This document shows positions 37,211 to 47,639 of a stretch of DNA of 64,000 nucleotides, piece after piece. Location: assembly GCA_021234155.1 (NCBI GenBank), contig JAJEKV010000086.1:3337461-3401460 (forward strand), given 5' to 3'. Both the position numbers and the translations under genes were made by a program. Positions within the stretch are counted from its first letter, which is position 1, and each line of letters opens with the position of its first letter. This DNA is from Isoetes taiwanensis. Taxonomy: Eukaryota > Streptophyta > Lycopodiopsida > Isoetales > Isoetaceae. The notes below the pieces were generated by a model that did not search any database, was not told where the DNA came from, and saw nothing but the letters and a program-made list of their open reading frames with translations.

Positions 37211-37736
37211 TGTGCTGCCTAGTGTGGTGAGGCACGTGGTGTAAAATAAATGCTGTAAATATATGCTTTGTGGTGCCTAGTGTGGTGAATAAAATGGTGT
37301 AAAATAAATTATGTAATATATGCTATGTGGTGCCTAGTGTGGTGAAAAATATGGTGAAAAATAAATGCTCTAAATATACGCTTTGTGGTGCCTAGTATGG
37401 TGAATAACATGGTGTAAAATAAATGCTGTAATATATGCTATGTGGTGCCTAGTGTGGTGAATAAAATGATGTAAAATAAATTATGTAATATATTCTATGT
37501 GGTGCCTAGTGTGGTGAAAAATCTGGTGTAAAATAAATCTTTGTAATAATATATGCTATGTGGTGCCTAGTGTGGTGAAAAATATGGTGTGCAATAAATT
37601 ATGTATTATATGCTTTGTGGTGCCTAGTGTGGTGAATAACGAGGTGTAAGATGAATGTCTGTAATATATGCTATGTGGTGCCTAGTGTGGTGAAAAATAT
37701 GGTGTATAATAAATTATGTATTATATGCTTTGTGGT
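37211..37736 (+). repeat. 58-bp minisatellite in the H intron, left part
   Basis: Units of about 58 bp start with TGGTGCCTAGTGTGGTGAA, spaced 56-60 bp, about nine copies. They differ by small changes (GTAAAATAAATGCTGTAATATATGC types). The array is split by the gypsy insertion at 37736/52992 and continues for about two units to 53090. The second H copy has the same array at 63420-64000. Confidence 0.9.
37732..37736. other. Target-site duplication of the gypsy element (left copy GTGGT)
   Basis: GTGGT directly before the 5' LTR; the partner is 52992-52996 directly after the 3' LTR. A five-base duplication is usual for Ty3/gypsy integrases. Confidence 0.9.
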
Positions 37737-38130
37737 TGTTATGCCTAAAATAAATTCACAGACCATTGTGTGATATCGTGCATGCATGCTAATGTTTGGA
37801 GCATAATGAAATGTTCTATGGTATTTGGGCCATAGATGTGTAATGGTCGCATGTTGTTCTCTAGCCTAGGGTATGGTGCACCTAGTAGTTCCTAGACTAG
37901 GGGGCGCAACTATTTATGGATGATAGATTAGTTGCAGATTGCCCTAAGCACATTATGGAAATAATGTGAGGGAGGGGCAATTCTATAATGGTTAAATAAC
38001 CCATGAAATAAAAGGTTGGGCTTACGTTATAGTAAGCTAAGGGGAAATACCTTTAATGGGTTATACACCATGGGGTAGTAAATGTGACAATGGTTTAAAA
38101 GACTATTGTTTTAAAAAGGACTAGTAATGG

Positions 38131-38166
38131 TGCCCAGCGTTGCTGGGCAAATGTTGGGAACATTTG
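38131..38166 (-). terminator. Helitron 3' terminal hairpins
   Basis: Two adjacent perfect hairpins: TGCCCAGC-GTT-GCTGGGCA (38131-38149) and CAAATGTT-GGG-AACATTTG (38148-38166). The first is the usual 3' subterminal hairpin that signals the end of rolling-circle transfer. The second is an extra stem directly beside it. Confidence 0.8.
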
Positions 38167-38269
38167 TGGATGGAAACCTATTTAACTTAGACTCATTAAC
38201 CAAGTCCATCATATCTAGGCTATAAGAGGTGTGCATTTGATAACCTTCCCTTTGCTCTATCCTGCATAT

Positions 38270-39850
38270 CTTTTTTTCCTCATTTTCTTACACACTTTCT
38301 TTTTTCCCTTTTCTTATTTTTCCTGCACATTTACTTTTCTTCTTCTCTCTCTTTTCTTTTCTTTTCTTTTTTACCCTCTTCTCCCTCCTCTTTTCCTTCC
38401 TTTTCTCCTTCTCATTTTTCCCTTTCCCTTTCCCTTTTTTGACAGCTTTTTTCCTTCCCTTTTCACCTTTCTCCACCCTTCCCATTTTTCTCATGCTCTT
38501 TTTTCCCTTTCCTTTTGCTTTTCTCTTTTCCCTTCCCTTTTCTCATGCCCTTTTTGCATTCCCTTTTCCTTACTTTTTTTTTATGTTTTTCTTCCTCTCC
38601 TCACCCTCTTCTTCTTTATCTCATGTCTCTTTTTTCCCATTTTCTTCTTCCTTTTTTCTCATGCCTTTTTTCCTTTCCTTCCCCCCTTTCCGCCTCCCTT
38701 TTTCTTTTTCCCTTTCCTTCTTTTTTCATTATTTTCCCACCCTTTCCCTTTTTCCCGTGCCCTTTTCCTCTTTCCTTCCCCCCTTCCTTTTCTCTTTCCC
38801 TTTCCCTTTCCCTTTCCCTTTCCCTTTCCTTTTTCCTTTTTCCTTTTCCCTTTTTCCCATGTATTTTTCCATTCCCTTTTTTCCAATTTTTTTTACTTGC
38901 CTTTTTTTCCGCCTTTCCCTACCCTCTTCCCCTTTTCCCCGTCCCTATTCCCCTTTTTTCTTTTTCTTTTCCCTTTCCCTATGCTCTTTTTCCCTTTATT
39001 TTTACCCTTTCCTCACCCTTTCCCTCTTCTAGTTTTTTCTGTGCCCTTTTTCCATTCCTCTTTTCCATTTTCCCTCCTTATTCCTCGTGTTCTTTTTTCT
39101 TTCCCCTTTCCCCTTTCGCCTCCCATTTCCTTTTTCCTTTTCCTTCATTTTTTCATCCTTTTCTCTTTTTCCATGCCCTTTTCCTCTTTCCTTTCCACCC
39201 TTTTTTTTCCTTCTCTCTTTTCCTTTCCATTTTCCCACACCTTTTCCATTCCATTTTTTCCACCTTTTTCACATGCCCTTTTTCCTCCTTTTCCCACCCT
39301 CTTCCCCTTTTCCCTTTTCCTCTTTTCCTATTCCATGTTTTCTGTTCTCTTTTTGCTTTTCGCTTTTCCCTTTTCCCTTTTTCCATCTCTTTTTCCCTTT
39401 CTTTTTTTCCTTTCCTCACCCTTTTCCTCTTCTCGTGCCACTTTCTCCTTCCTCTCTCATTTCCCTCTCCCTTTTCCTCATGCCCGTTTCCCTTTTTTTG
39501 CCTCCTTTTTCCTTCCCCTTCTATTTTTCCATGCCCTTTTTTCCTTCTCTCCATCATTCTTATCTTCCCCTTTTTCCCTTCCGTCACCCTTTCCGTCTTC
39601 ACCTTTTTCCCATTGCCCTATTTTTCTTCCTTTTCCTCCCTTCCCCTTTTCTTTTCCCTTATTCTGTCCTCACCCTTTCCCCCTTTTCCTTTTTATAGTG
39701 TCCTTTTTTCCTTCATTTTTCTCCCTTTCTTTTTCTTTCCCTTTTTTAGTTGCTCTTTTCCCTTTCCTTTTCCCTTCTCCGTCTTTCCCTTTTACCCATG
39801 CCTTTTTGCCTCTCACTTTGCCCTTTTCTCTGCCATTTTCCCTTTCCTCT
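38270..39850. repeat. Polypyrimidine/polypurine tract, about 1.6 kb
   Basis: Almost every base on the + strand is C or T, mostly as CCCTTT and CCTTTT blocks with occasional CATGCCC interruptions every 60-100 bp. The recurring TTTTTCC...CATGCCCTTTTTCC spacing suggests growth from a unit of that size. Strand asymmetry of this length can form triplex (H-) DNA; this is inference. Confidence 0.9.
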
Positions 39851-41382
39851 TAAGAGATCAGAGCATGACCAATCACGGTGGTGGGAAGTTGTGCGATAAA
39901 TCTCGGCCTTCGAATGCAATCAGACGATCTCAACTATCTAAATTAGGGTTTGATTGAAGACATACGCTAAAACTTTATAATATAAGATGAATGGGTTTAA
40001 AACCATTAACTCCTAAATGGTGAACACCTCCTAATCGGGATGTCACCCCGCTTATCGAACGGCAGACTGAGAGGCCTTGGCGGCAGGCCGGACCCGATCC
40101 GCAAACCCACCGACTGCTGGGTGGTCGCCACGCGTTCCCCGCCACGGTGGCGCAGATTAGATTAAGGCACCGGATGTGAGAGGAAGGAGGAGGCGGCGTA
40201 TGGAACCGGGCGGACTCGAAAAAGAGAACAAGAATAGAGTGACTGAATTGCAGAGGCGCAGCAACCGGTATTTGTGTTAAGCCGGGAGGTCTCAGGCGGA
40301 CCAAATGGCGGTTCAACAATCTACTTGGTGTTCGGTGGGTCTCCCCGCTTCCTGGGTGGGAACATTAAATTAACCAAATTGTGGCAACCCAAAATACCCG
40401 AACCTAAGTGATAAACCAAGCGTGCTGCTCTCGATCGTAATAATACGGGTAGCTAGGGAGCTTCCTGTTGTTCACTCTAAAACCCGGGTGTTTGCTTATA
40501 AACCCGGTTGTCCTTTTCTTTCATGATGGGTAAGTTTGTTGCCGATTGTGGCAAGGCTGGGCCAACCTTTGTTGATAGCAGCCCGGTTCCCAAACCATAA
40601 TCCCTTCATACCATCCAATATGGAATGGTAGCCCCGCTACTCTTTTATAGGGATGAGCTTTTGCTTATTCTCTTAGATGCCTCTGTGAGTCTTTGGTGAG
40701 GCAAAGCTAATGGTATTGGTATGGGACAATATCGTATCGCGTCTTGAATGATCAATGAAAGCGAGATCCATTGTGGAGCCGATGCTCCAATCGCTGCGAT
40801 ATCTTTGTGGTAATCGGGGTGAGCACGCGTAAGTGCTACCCGAGAGAGTTTTATGCGAGTATGATTAGATGAGCCGCCGCTTGTCTAACTAAGAATCGTG
40901 GGAGCGTTGGTGAGGTGAAACCCGCCACTAGTATGGGATCTGATGGATGTAGCCGACAGCGGTCGACGGCCTAGGTTCTAATGCTACTTGCGGTTTCTCT
41001 CTTATTGTGGATCCACCGGTAGGGGTTCTAGGCGACGCATCGCCTAGATATGGTGGGGTGTGTCCGCTTTGCGCGATGCTATGGTGCGTGTGGTGGATTC
41101 CAAATGTGTGTTCTTGCAAAACCGTCGGGCCGTTGCTTCATGTGATACTATGGGATAACCCCTATGCATGTTGCTAACACGCGTGTAAGCTTGTGCGGTT
41201 TGCTTGATAGCCGGGCGAGCGCACGTGTGTTGGGTTATCTTTATCTTTGTGTCATCTTGTTATCCGTATAATGGCTCTCATGTATATAGCCCTCGTGGGG
41301 CGCGTTTTGTTCCGCGGTAATTCGATGGTTTGATGTGAATACAAATCGAAATTTTGGTACTAAAATTTTGGTTCGTAAATGC

Positions 41383-41396
41383 TGGTATCGAGTCGG
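41383..41396 (+). other. Primer-binding site of the gypsy element
   Basis: TGGTATCGAGTCGG starts five bases after the 5' LTR. It is close to the usual TGGTATCAGAG site complementary to initiator tRNA-Met, with one A missing. The loss fits the small-indel damage seen across this LTR. Confidence 0.7.
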
Positions 41397-41605
41397 TTGC
41401 GGTTGGGACCTTGAGTAGGCTGCGATGGAGCACGCAATGAGACTAGTGCAAAAGCACATACCGTGAAAGGTGACAGCGACTCCTATGGAGGAGGAACCCG
41501 ATGTAATGAGGGCTAGCCGCCGCTGCATGTGAAACCGCGAAGAACCCGAGACCATGCAGACGGCGGGGCGCGGGACTTGCCGGGTGTCTGAGCCTCAAGG
41601 CCGTA

Positions 41606-43060
41606 TTGGATACTCAGACTGCTATGAGAACTGTTTTGGAGACCCTTGCTGGCACGGATGGCCTAGGGAAGTCTGCGGAGAAAGGGAAGTCTCCGGCAGT
41701 TGTGGTGGTGGACCCGGAAGTACCTGGTGCTAGTGCTGTTGTGGAGCAGACATTGAAGAGTTCCGGATTGAGCAAGGAGGACATCCGCAGTCTCGAGCGC
41801 ACAAAGATCCCGGATTGGGATGGGAAAGGCACTGCTGAGGAGGCGATGGCTTGGATTGACAAGCTTGAGACCTTCTTTGAGGCTACCAATAAAGGTGATA
41901 AGGTGCGATTGTTTATTGTGCAGATGCGGCTGAAATCGGACGCCTATAGTTGGTGGAATGGTCCTACCATGAAAAAGGAGGTTAATACCTGGTCTGATTT
42001 CAGGAAATACTTTATTGGGGAGTATGCACCTCAGCATGATGCTCGTGATGCGCTTGAGAAACTCATGGGTCTGTGCGCGCATGTTCTCTCAGTGCTTATA
42101 TCAATAAGGTACGGGGTTATATCCACAGGGTTGGAGACTTGACCGAGGCTCGGCAGGTTGATTTCTTTCTAGGTGGTCTATCCAGTGTTGCTCTTAAGAA
42201 GCAAATAATCGGGTTGAAGCCCGAGGATTTTGAGAGGGCAACGATGTTAGCTCGTCAGCTTGGGGAAGAGGATGAGTCTTTTAAGAAGACGTCCCGGAAG
42301 TTCTCAAAGAAGAAAAACAGGTTTTTCAAGAAGAAAAAGTCTGAAAAGTCTGAGCAGCCTAAGTCTAAGTCTGCAGGTGGAGAGTCCAAGAAGCGTAAGG
42401 CGGACTCTAAGTCCGGTGGTCCCAGGAAGAAGATATTCTGCTATAGGTGTGGGGAGCCTGGGCACATTAGTCGTGAATGCTCTCAGCCACAGAACAAGAA
42501 AGCTGATAACAAGAAAGCAAACGTGACTGAAAAGGCTGAAGAAGAATTGGAATCTAAGACGGTTTCAGCCATTGCCATGGAAGAGCTGTGCGTGCTTGAT
42601 AAGCCCGCAAGCAAAGACATCATGGACATGTTTGCTGGACGTGTGATTAGATTCTTGGGCAGAATCATGGGCCGAAACGTTGTTGTGTTATTGGATTGTG
42701 GCTCTTCTGACATGTTTGTATCTTCTAAGTTGGTGGAAGAACTGCACCTACCTTGTGTAAAGACTAATAAGTACAAGGTAGATGGGCCTTTTGTGAACGA
42801 TTCTCAGGTAGAGGATCGGAAAGCTATTGGGGTGCCCTTGTGTATTCAAGGATACCAGGAAAAGCTTGATTTTGACCTCTTGGATGTTGGCCGGTATGAT
42901 GTGGTGCTGGGGATAACATGGTTGCAGCGGGTTAGGCCTACTGCAATTGATTGGAACACTCACCAGGTGACGCTGAAGCATGATGGACGTGAGATCTATC
43001 TGCAGGGGAGTCCTTTGACGGGAGCTTCCAAGATCGTGTCGTCGCTTCAGGTCAAGAAAC
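41606..43060 (+). pseudogene. gag: Gypsy gag and protease region
   Basis: Capsid-like text (41606-42070: [48 protein letters not shown]) shifts frame near 42070 and continues as [21 protein letters not shown] Lys/Ser-rich stretch leads to a zinc knuckle (C-x2-C-x4-H-x4-C, 42439-42480), which binds the RNA genome. The protease has its catalytic loop as LLDCGSS (about 42690-42710), then a conserved [11 protein letters not shown] block (42897-42929). There is no ATG at the very start of the open stretch; the first in-frame ATG is 41624. The frameshift at 42070 disables the polyprotein. Confidence 0.88.
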
Positions 43061-43139
43061 TGGTACGTAAATCTTCCAATCAATGTTTTCTGCTATTTAT
43101 TGATGAATGTTATCCTGCTTTGGAGTGCTGTCATATAAG

Positions 43140-44112
43140 TGCTGATAGCGAGGTCAAAGAGAATTCAAAAGGCCAGAGAGAGTTGCAGGATCTGTTGAAT
43201 GAATTTCAGGATGTGTTCCCTGAGGAACTGCCTGAAGGTCTTCCACCTAGTAGAGAGATTGAATATGAGATTGATTTAGAGCCTGGATCCAAACCTGTGT
43301 TTCGTAGCCATTATAGATTGTCCATATTGGAACAAGAGGAGGTAAAGAAGCAGGTTCATGAGCTATTAGCCAAAGGGTTTGTAAGACCTAGCAAATCCCC
43401 TTATGGTGCTCCTGTCATTCTAGTCAAGAAAAAGGACGGATCAATGCGGATGTGCATTGATTATCGTGCCTTAAATAAGATCACGATCAAGAATAGGTAC
43501 CCCTTGCCTAGGATTGATGAGATCATGGATAGATTAACAGGAGCTAAGTATTTTTCTAAGTTGGATTTGCGCAGTGGTTATCACTAGATAAGGGTGAAGG
43601 AGTCGGATGTACATAAGACTGCCTTCAGGACCACTTTTGGTCATTTTGAGTTTTTGGTGATGCCTTTTGGACTAACGAATGCTCCTGCTACTTTTTCCAG
43701 AATGATGGATGAGGTTTTTGCAGGATGTCTTGATACTTTTGTTGAAGTATTTCTGGATGATATCCTGGTTTATAGCAAAACCTTGGATGAGCATTTGAAT
43801 CATTTGCGTTCTGTGCTAACTCTGCTCAGACAGCATAAGTTGTATGCAAAGATGTCGAAGTGTGAATTTTTGAAAGCACAGGTGGAATATTTGGGCCACA
43901 TTGTATCTGCTGATGGTGTAGCTGTGGATCCCAAGAAGACGGAGGCAATTCAGTCTTGGCCTGTGCCAAGGAATGTGTCCGAGTTGCGTAGTTTCTTGGG
44001 ATTGGCCAGTTATTATCGCAGATTTGTCTGGAAGTTTGCCAAGATTGCGGCTGCTTTGACTATGTTGTTGAAAACTAATGTCCAGTGGCAATGGACAGCG
44101 AAGCAGCAGTAG
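43140..44112 (+). pseudogene. pol: Gypsy reverse transcriptase
   Basis: The frame runs on from protease. Motifs in order: [20 protein letters not shown], then [18 protein letters not shown], then [11 protein letters not shown], a stop, then [17 protein letters not shown] and the catalytic [10 protein letters not shown] (43750-43779, F in place of the usual Y). The end is [13 protein letters not shown]. Two in-frame stops, TAG at 43585-43587 and TAG at 44110-44112, each lie where this family has glutamine (CAG). These are single C-to-T changes in a CHG context. The catalytic aspartates are intact. Confidence 0.92.
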
Positions 44113-44439
44113 GCAATGGATATGCTGAAGAGGTTGCTGACCTCAGTGCCTATTCTGTTGATTCCAGACATGAGTAAACCTTATGAGGTTTACAGGGATG
44201 CATGTGATTATGCCATTGGTGCTGTTCTCATGCAGGATGGTAGAGTAGTGGCATATGAAAGCCGCCAACTCAATGCTGCTGAGAAGAATTATTCCACATA
44301 TGAGCAGGAGTTACTGGCAATGGTTCATGCGCTCAAAGTCTGGAAACATTATCTCCGCAACAAGTGTGAGTTTGTGGTCTATACCGATCATAAACCGTTG
44401 AAGTTCCTGCAAAGCCAGGCCGAGGTAAGTCCAAGGTAA
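44113..44439 (+). pseudogene. pol: Gypsy RNase H domain
   Basis: The frame reads YRDACDYAIGAVLMQDGRVV, YESRQLNAAEKNYSTYEQEL and VVYTDHKPLKFL, the standard Ty3/gypsy RNase H blocks with D, E and D positions present. It removes the RNA strand after reverse transcription. The frame ends at 44439 because of an 11-bp tandem duplication (GTAAGTCCAAG twice, about 44424-44445) plus a TAA, after which integrase text continues in another frame. Confidence 0.9.
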
Positions 44440-45689
44440 GTCCAAGCTAAGCAAGATGGTTGGACTTTCTTTCTCAATTTCATTTTCATGTTGAACATCT
44501 TCCCGGGAAAAAGAATCCTGTTGCTGATGCTCTTTCTAGGGTTCGGGAAGTAAATGTGATGGTTCAATGTGAAATTGCTTTGGTGTCACAGATTAGACAA
44601 GCATATGACTTGGATGCCTATATTTTGAGTATGCAGCATCTATCCAAGTTACCTGATGCTTGGGATATCCAGAATGGACTCTGGTATCATAAGGGACGTA
44701 TTTATGTTCCTGCTATTGACACTTTGAGAAAGCAGTTGTTGAGCGAATTTCATGATGCACCCTATGCTGGGCATAGGGGTGAGTGGAAAACTTATGAATT
44801 GCTCAAGAGAATGTTTTACTGGCCTAGCTTGAAAGAGGATGTGCAGGAATATGTAAAAGTCTGTGAGACTTGTCAGCAGGTTAAAGCGGGTCGAGGCAAG
44901 ACTCCAGGGCTTTTGCAACCTCTGCCGGTGCCAGAGGAGAGATGGAGTGAAATCTCTATGGATTTCATTGTGAAGTTGCCTCGTACTGTGCATCACTATA
45001 CTCAGATACTTGTCATTGTTGATAGGTTGACGAAGTATGCACGCTTTATACCTCTGACAAAGAATGCTGATGGCTTGGCGGTGGCCAAGGCTTATATGCA
45101 AAGATGTCTTTCCTATTTTGGATTACCCAAAGCTATTGTGCGATCGAGATGTGAAATTCAATCGGGAATTTCTGGGTGGAATTGTTCTCTCAGATTGAAA
45201 TGCACTCTTCGAGTTCTCTAGTGGAGATCATCCTAAAACGGATGGGCAGATCGAAAAGAGTGAATCGATTCTGGAGGATATCTTTGAGATCTTATGTGGC
45301 CACTCGGCAATCCAGATGGGAGGACTATTTGCCAATTGTGGAGTTTGCTTACAATAATGGGTTCCAACAGAGCATCAAAACTAGCCCGTTTGTGGCTATG
45401 TTTGGGAGAAATCCCAGAGGACCTGTATCGCTTGGTTTTGATGGGCTGAAAACTGATGCTGCTATAAGTATGCTTGAAGGCATGGATGTGACACTTGGGT
45501 TGTGTCAATTGCATATGAGACAGGCCCAGGATCGGGCAAGGGCGCGCGCCAATTTGTCAAGAGCCCCAATCGAGCTGCATGAAGGTCAGATGGTGTACCT
45601 TCGTGTGGTCTTCCCTGCAAATCTGAAAAGAAAAGCAATATTGCCATTGCTTGCAGGAAAGAAACCAAAGCTCTCCCCAAGATACAGTG
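44440..45689 (+). pseudogene. pol: Gypsy integrase, interrupted by the TIR transposon
   Basis: After WLDFL-like text comes the LPGKKNPVADALSR boundary. The zinc-binding H-H-C-C region follows (HDAPYAGH, CETCQQ). The core has ISMDFIVKLP (first Asp) and a decayed block at about 45140-45280 holding the second Asp and the HPKTDGQ/ERVNR region with the Glu. A frameshift near 45150-45200 separates the two. The frame 45176-45697 continues to the GPY-like region (SPRYSG), where the TIR transposon enters at 45691. The remaining C-terminus is at 50835. Confidence 0.88.
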
Positions 45690-46062
45690 GGGTGTAAATT
45701 CTTTAGTGGTGTACAGAAAGCACTGTCCGGACATGTGCTTTATGTGCTGAAACCGCTTAGTACCTCCTGGACGTGTGACGTCCAACCGAATTAAAACAGA
45801 ATTGGCATGCACCAAGAATAGTATATGGAATTCCGGAATGGCAGGGATCAGTGACTAGGATCTCCAAAGACGAGGGAACTCCGTTGGCGGGGAGGATGTG
45901 TGGAGTTTCCTTTAGTGGTTGGCGGGAGAAATCAGAATTTGGAATTGCAATTAGAGAATTGCAATACCAATTCATACAATTCTTCTACATTTTGCATTGT
46001 TTCAATTGAATTCTCAATTTGGAATTGTAATTCGAGTCGTGAAATCTGTCTCGTGAATTTCA

Positions 46063-47480
46063 ATGGAAAGCTCCTCTGAAAGCATCGATTCAACTAGAAG
46101 AAGGATTTTCTTGCAAATTCAAGTTGAAAATAGAAGACAATCCCGAGAAAGAAAGAGACAGAGAGAGAAGGAAAACAATCCTCCTTCCAATACCAAAGAT
46201 TGTGGTGTTTTGAGTGAAAGAAGATTACAGGAATTGTCGAAGAATTTGGAAGATTATTTCAATGAACTTACAAATACTTTTGCCTCGAATGTGGACAAAG
46301 GGAAGTTAGCATCGAGATTCTTCAAAAAGATTAAACATCTTCCACTCGATGGTGATGTAGCAGATCCAAAGGAAAATGCCCTTATGAGGGATTTAATTTT
46401 GAATGTGAAAGAGACTTTTCAAGCTCAAAAATATGATAGAAATAATGATGTTCTTCAAGCAAAAAGGAGTACAATCGCAAATGGTCTGATCTTCAACAAA
46501 GGGAGTGAATCAATCAGCAATAGCAAGGCTTCTATCTATTCCAAGAAGAACTGTGGCAAGAGCATTTCGTAGACGCGTGTATGCTGAATTTGAAGCGTGT
46601 CCCCGGTCAATGTTTCAGAGGAGAAAAAGGTCGATGCACTTTCAGATGAAGCAATAGGTAAGATAAAGAAATTTTGGGATGAGAATACTAGGATCTCACC
46701 ATATAAAAAACATGTGAGAAAACATGTTAGTGAAACAGATGAAAAGATTGACCATCCTATTCATTTCTTTGGAGGTGACACAAGTAAGCACATTTTGCCT
46801 CTTTTTTTTTTTCTCAGATTTTGCATGATATTGTTCTTTGAATCGTGTTATGATCAGTTGCGCTTTTATCTTCAATTCAGAAAGAGTATCATGAGATCAA
46901 TATATGCCAAAGAAACTTTTGAGAAGCTTAAACCCAAATATATTAGGAGATTGCAAGAAAGAGAGACTTGCTGCTGCCAGTACCACATGCACCTTGATTT
47001 TGTCATGCAGGCAATTAATAACATGAGGTCTGATCCTTATGGTGTGCACAAAGATTGCAAATGCGCATGCAGGGTATGTGGTCCAGGTCCAACATGCAAT
47101 GCCAAGGACAATATTTTCAAATCTACAAGTGAGTATTGGAGAAATGTGGTATGCCCCAAAGTAGAAGCAGATGAATGGCACAAACATGCATGTTTGATGC
47201 AGACCTGCAAGAAATGTGGTCTCAAGAGGTAATTTATTAACATAGCTCATATATATTGTTTAACTTTTCATTTCTATGATATCTAGATAACATATCTCAT
47301 ATATTGTTTAACTTTTCATTTCTATGATATCTAGCTTCTGAATATTCTCTTACAGTACTTTCTCTAATCCACTTTATACAGGATTCCAAAGTGTCCAAGG
47401 GAAACAAGTAAATCATTAGAACACCTGGTGGATTGGAAAGTTTTTGAAAAAGTTAGTGTTGAGTTTGTGTTAGAAGGATC
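46063..47480 (+). pseudogene. 5' half of an H-type transposase-like gene inside the TIR transposon
   Basis: Exon text starts MESSSESIDSTRRRIFLQIQ, with a basic region (RRQSRERKRQREKE) and an ADPKENALMRDL block, as in the H gene at 36279. After a frame change near 46572 it reads FWDENTRISPYKKHVRKHV (46663 on). GTAAG follows at 46784, then an intron of about 97 nt to TTCAATTCAG (46880). The next exon has KETFEKLKPKYIRRLQ and a Cys-rich cluster (CCCQYHMH, CKCACRVCGPGPTC, CKKCGLK). A second intron begins at 47231, and IPKCPRETSK resumes at 47381. The last piece ends near 47460, where the H gene at 56200 continues into its DFAENY exon. The rest has been replaced by host-like genes. Likely role: DNA-binding N-terminal part. 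Confidence 0.65.
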
Positions 47481-47639
47481 ACATCAGAAATACTAATTCT
47501 ACAAGCTGTCTGTTGACTATTTACAATTTGTTTCACCTAACTATTTACAAATTGTTTCAGGTGTTGCAAGGCAGAGTTGTTGATGAACTTGCTATCTGCC
47601 TGTTCAGTCAGCCACTTCATAAATGTAGAGTAATAGACA

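Larger units (their letters stand above)
34524..37736 (+). repeat. H segment, copy 1 (duplicated at 57076-57129 and 60888-64000)
   Basis: From TTGAGCTGCAGAA onward this segment matches the later copy almost base for base through leader, first exon and minisatellite. Copy 2 lacks about 55 bp (around 34683-34738) and 46 bp near 36671, has a 50-bp extra block near 61391, and is opened by an E element at 57130. The segment is the 5' part of a transposase-like gene (H), so it is probably a mobile-element copy rather than a plain genomic duplication. Confidence 0.85.
38121..39987 (-). mobile_element. Non-autonomous Helitron with a polypurine body
   Basis: The paired LTR gives the empty site AAAAAGGA/TGAATGGG (51590/51591), so the insertion lies exactly between A and T with no duplication, as Helitrons do. 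Read on the minus strand it begins TCTTATATTATAAAG (TC end, A/T-rich) and ends CACCATTACTAG (CTRR end). A perfect 8-bp hairpin (TGCCCAGC, 3-nt loop, GCTGGGCA) lies 10 nt before the 3' end. About 1.6 kb of the interior is nearly all purine on this strand (pyrimidine on +). No Rep/helicase gene is present, so it needs a partner element. The long Phe/Pro/Leu frames on the + strand reflect base composition. Confidence 0.9.
37737..41378 (+). repeat. Gypsy 5' LTR, split by a Helitron
   Basis: 37737-38120 equals 51207-51590 and 39988-41378 corresponds to 51591-52991. Together this LTR is about 1,775 bp against 1,785 for the 3' LTR. The first 384 bp are nearly identical between copies. The rest differs at many CG, CTG and CAG positions. 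The last two bases expected to be CA read AT here. Confidence 0.9.

Noticed and set aside
38231-39957. Very long Phe/Pro/Leu/Ser-rich open frames (540 and 480 codons) and Lys/Glu/Arg-rich frames on the other strand
   Set aside because: They exist because stop codons are rare in a polypyrimidine tract. Several overlapping frames are open at once and none has a domain.
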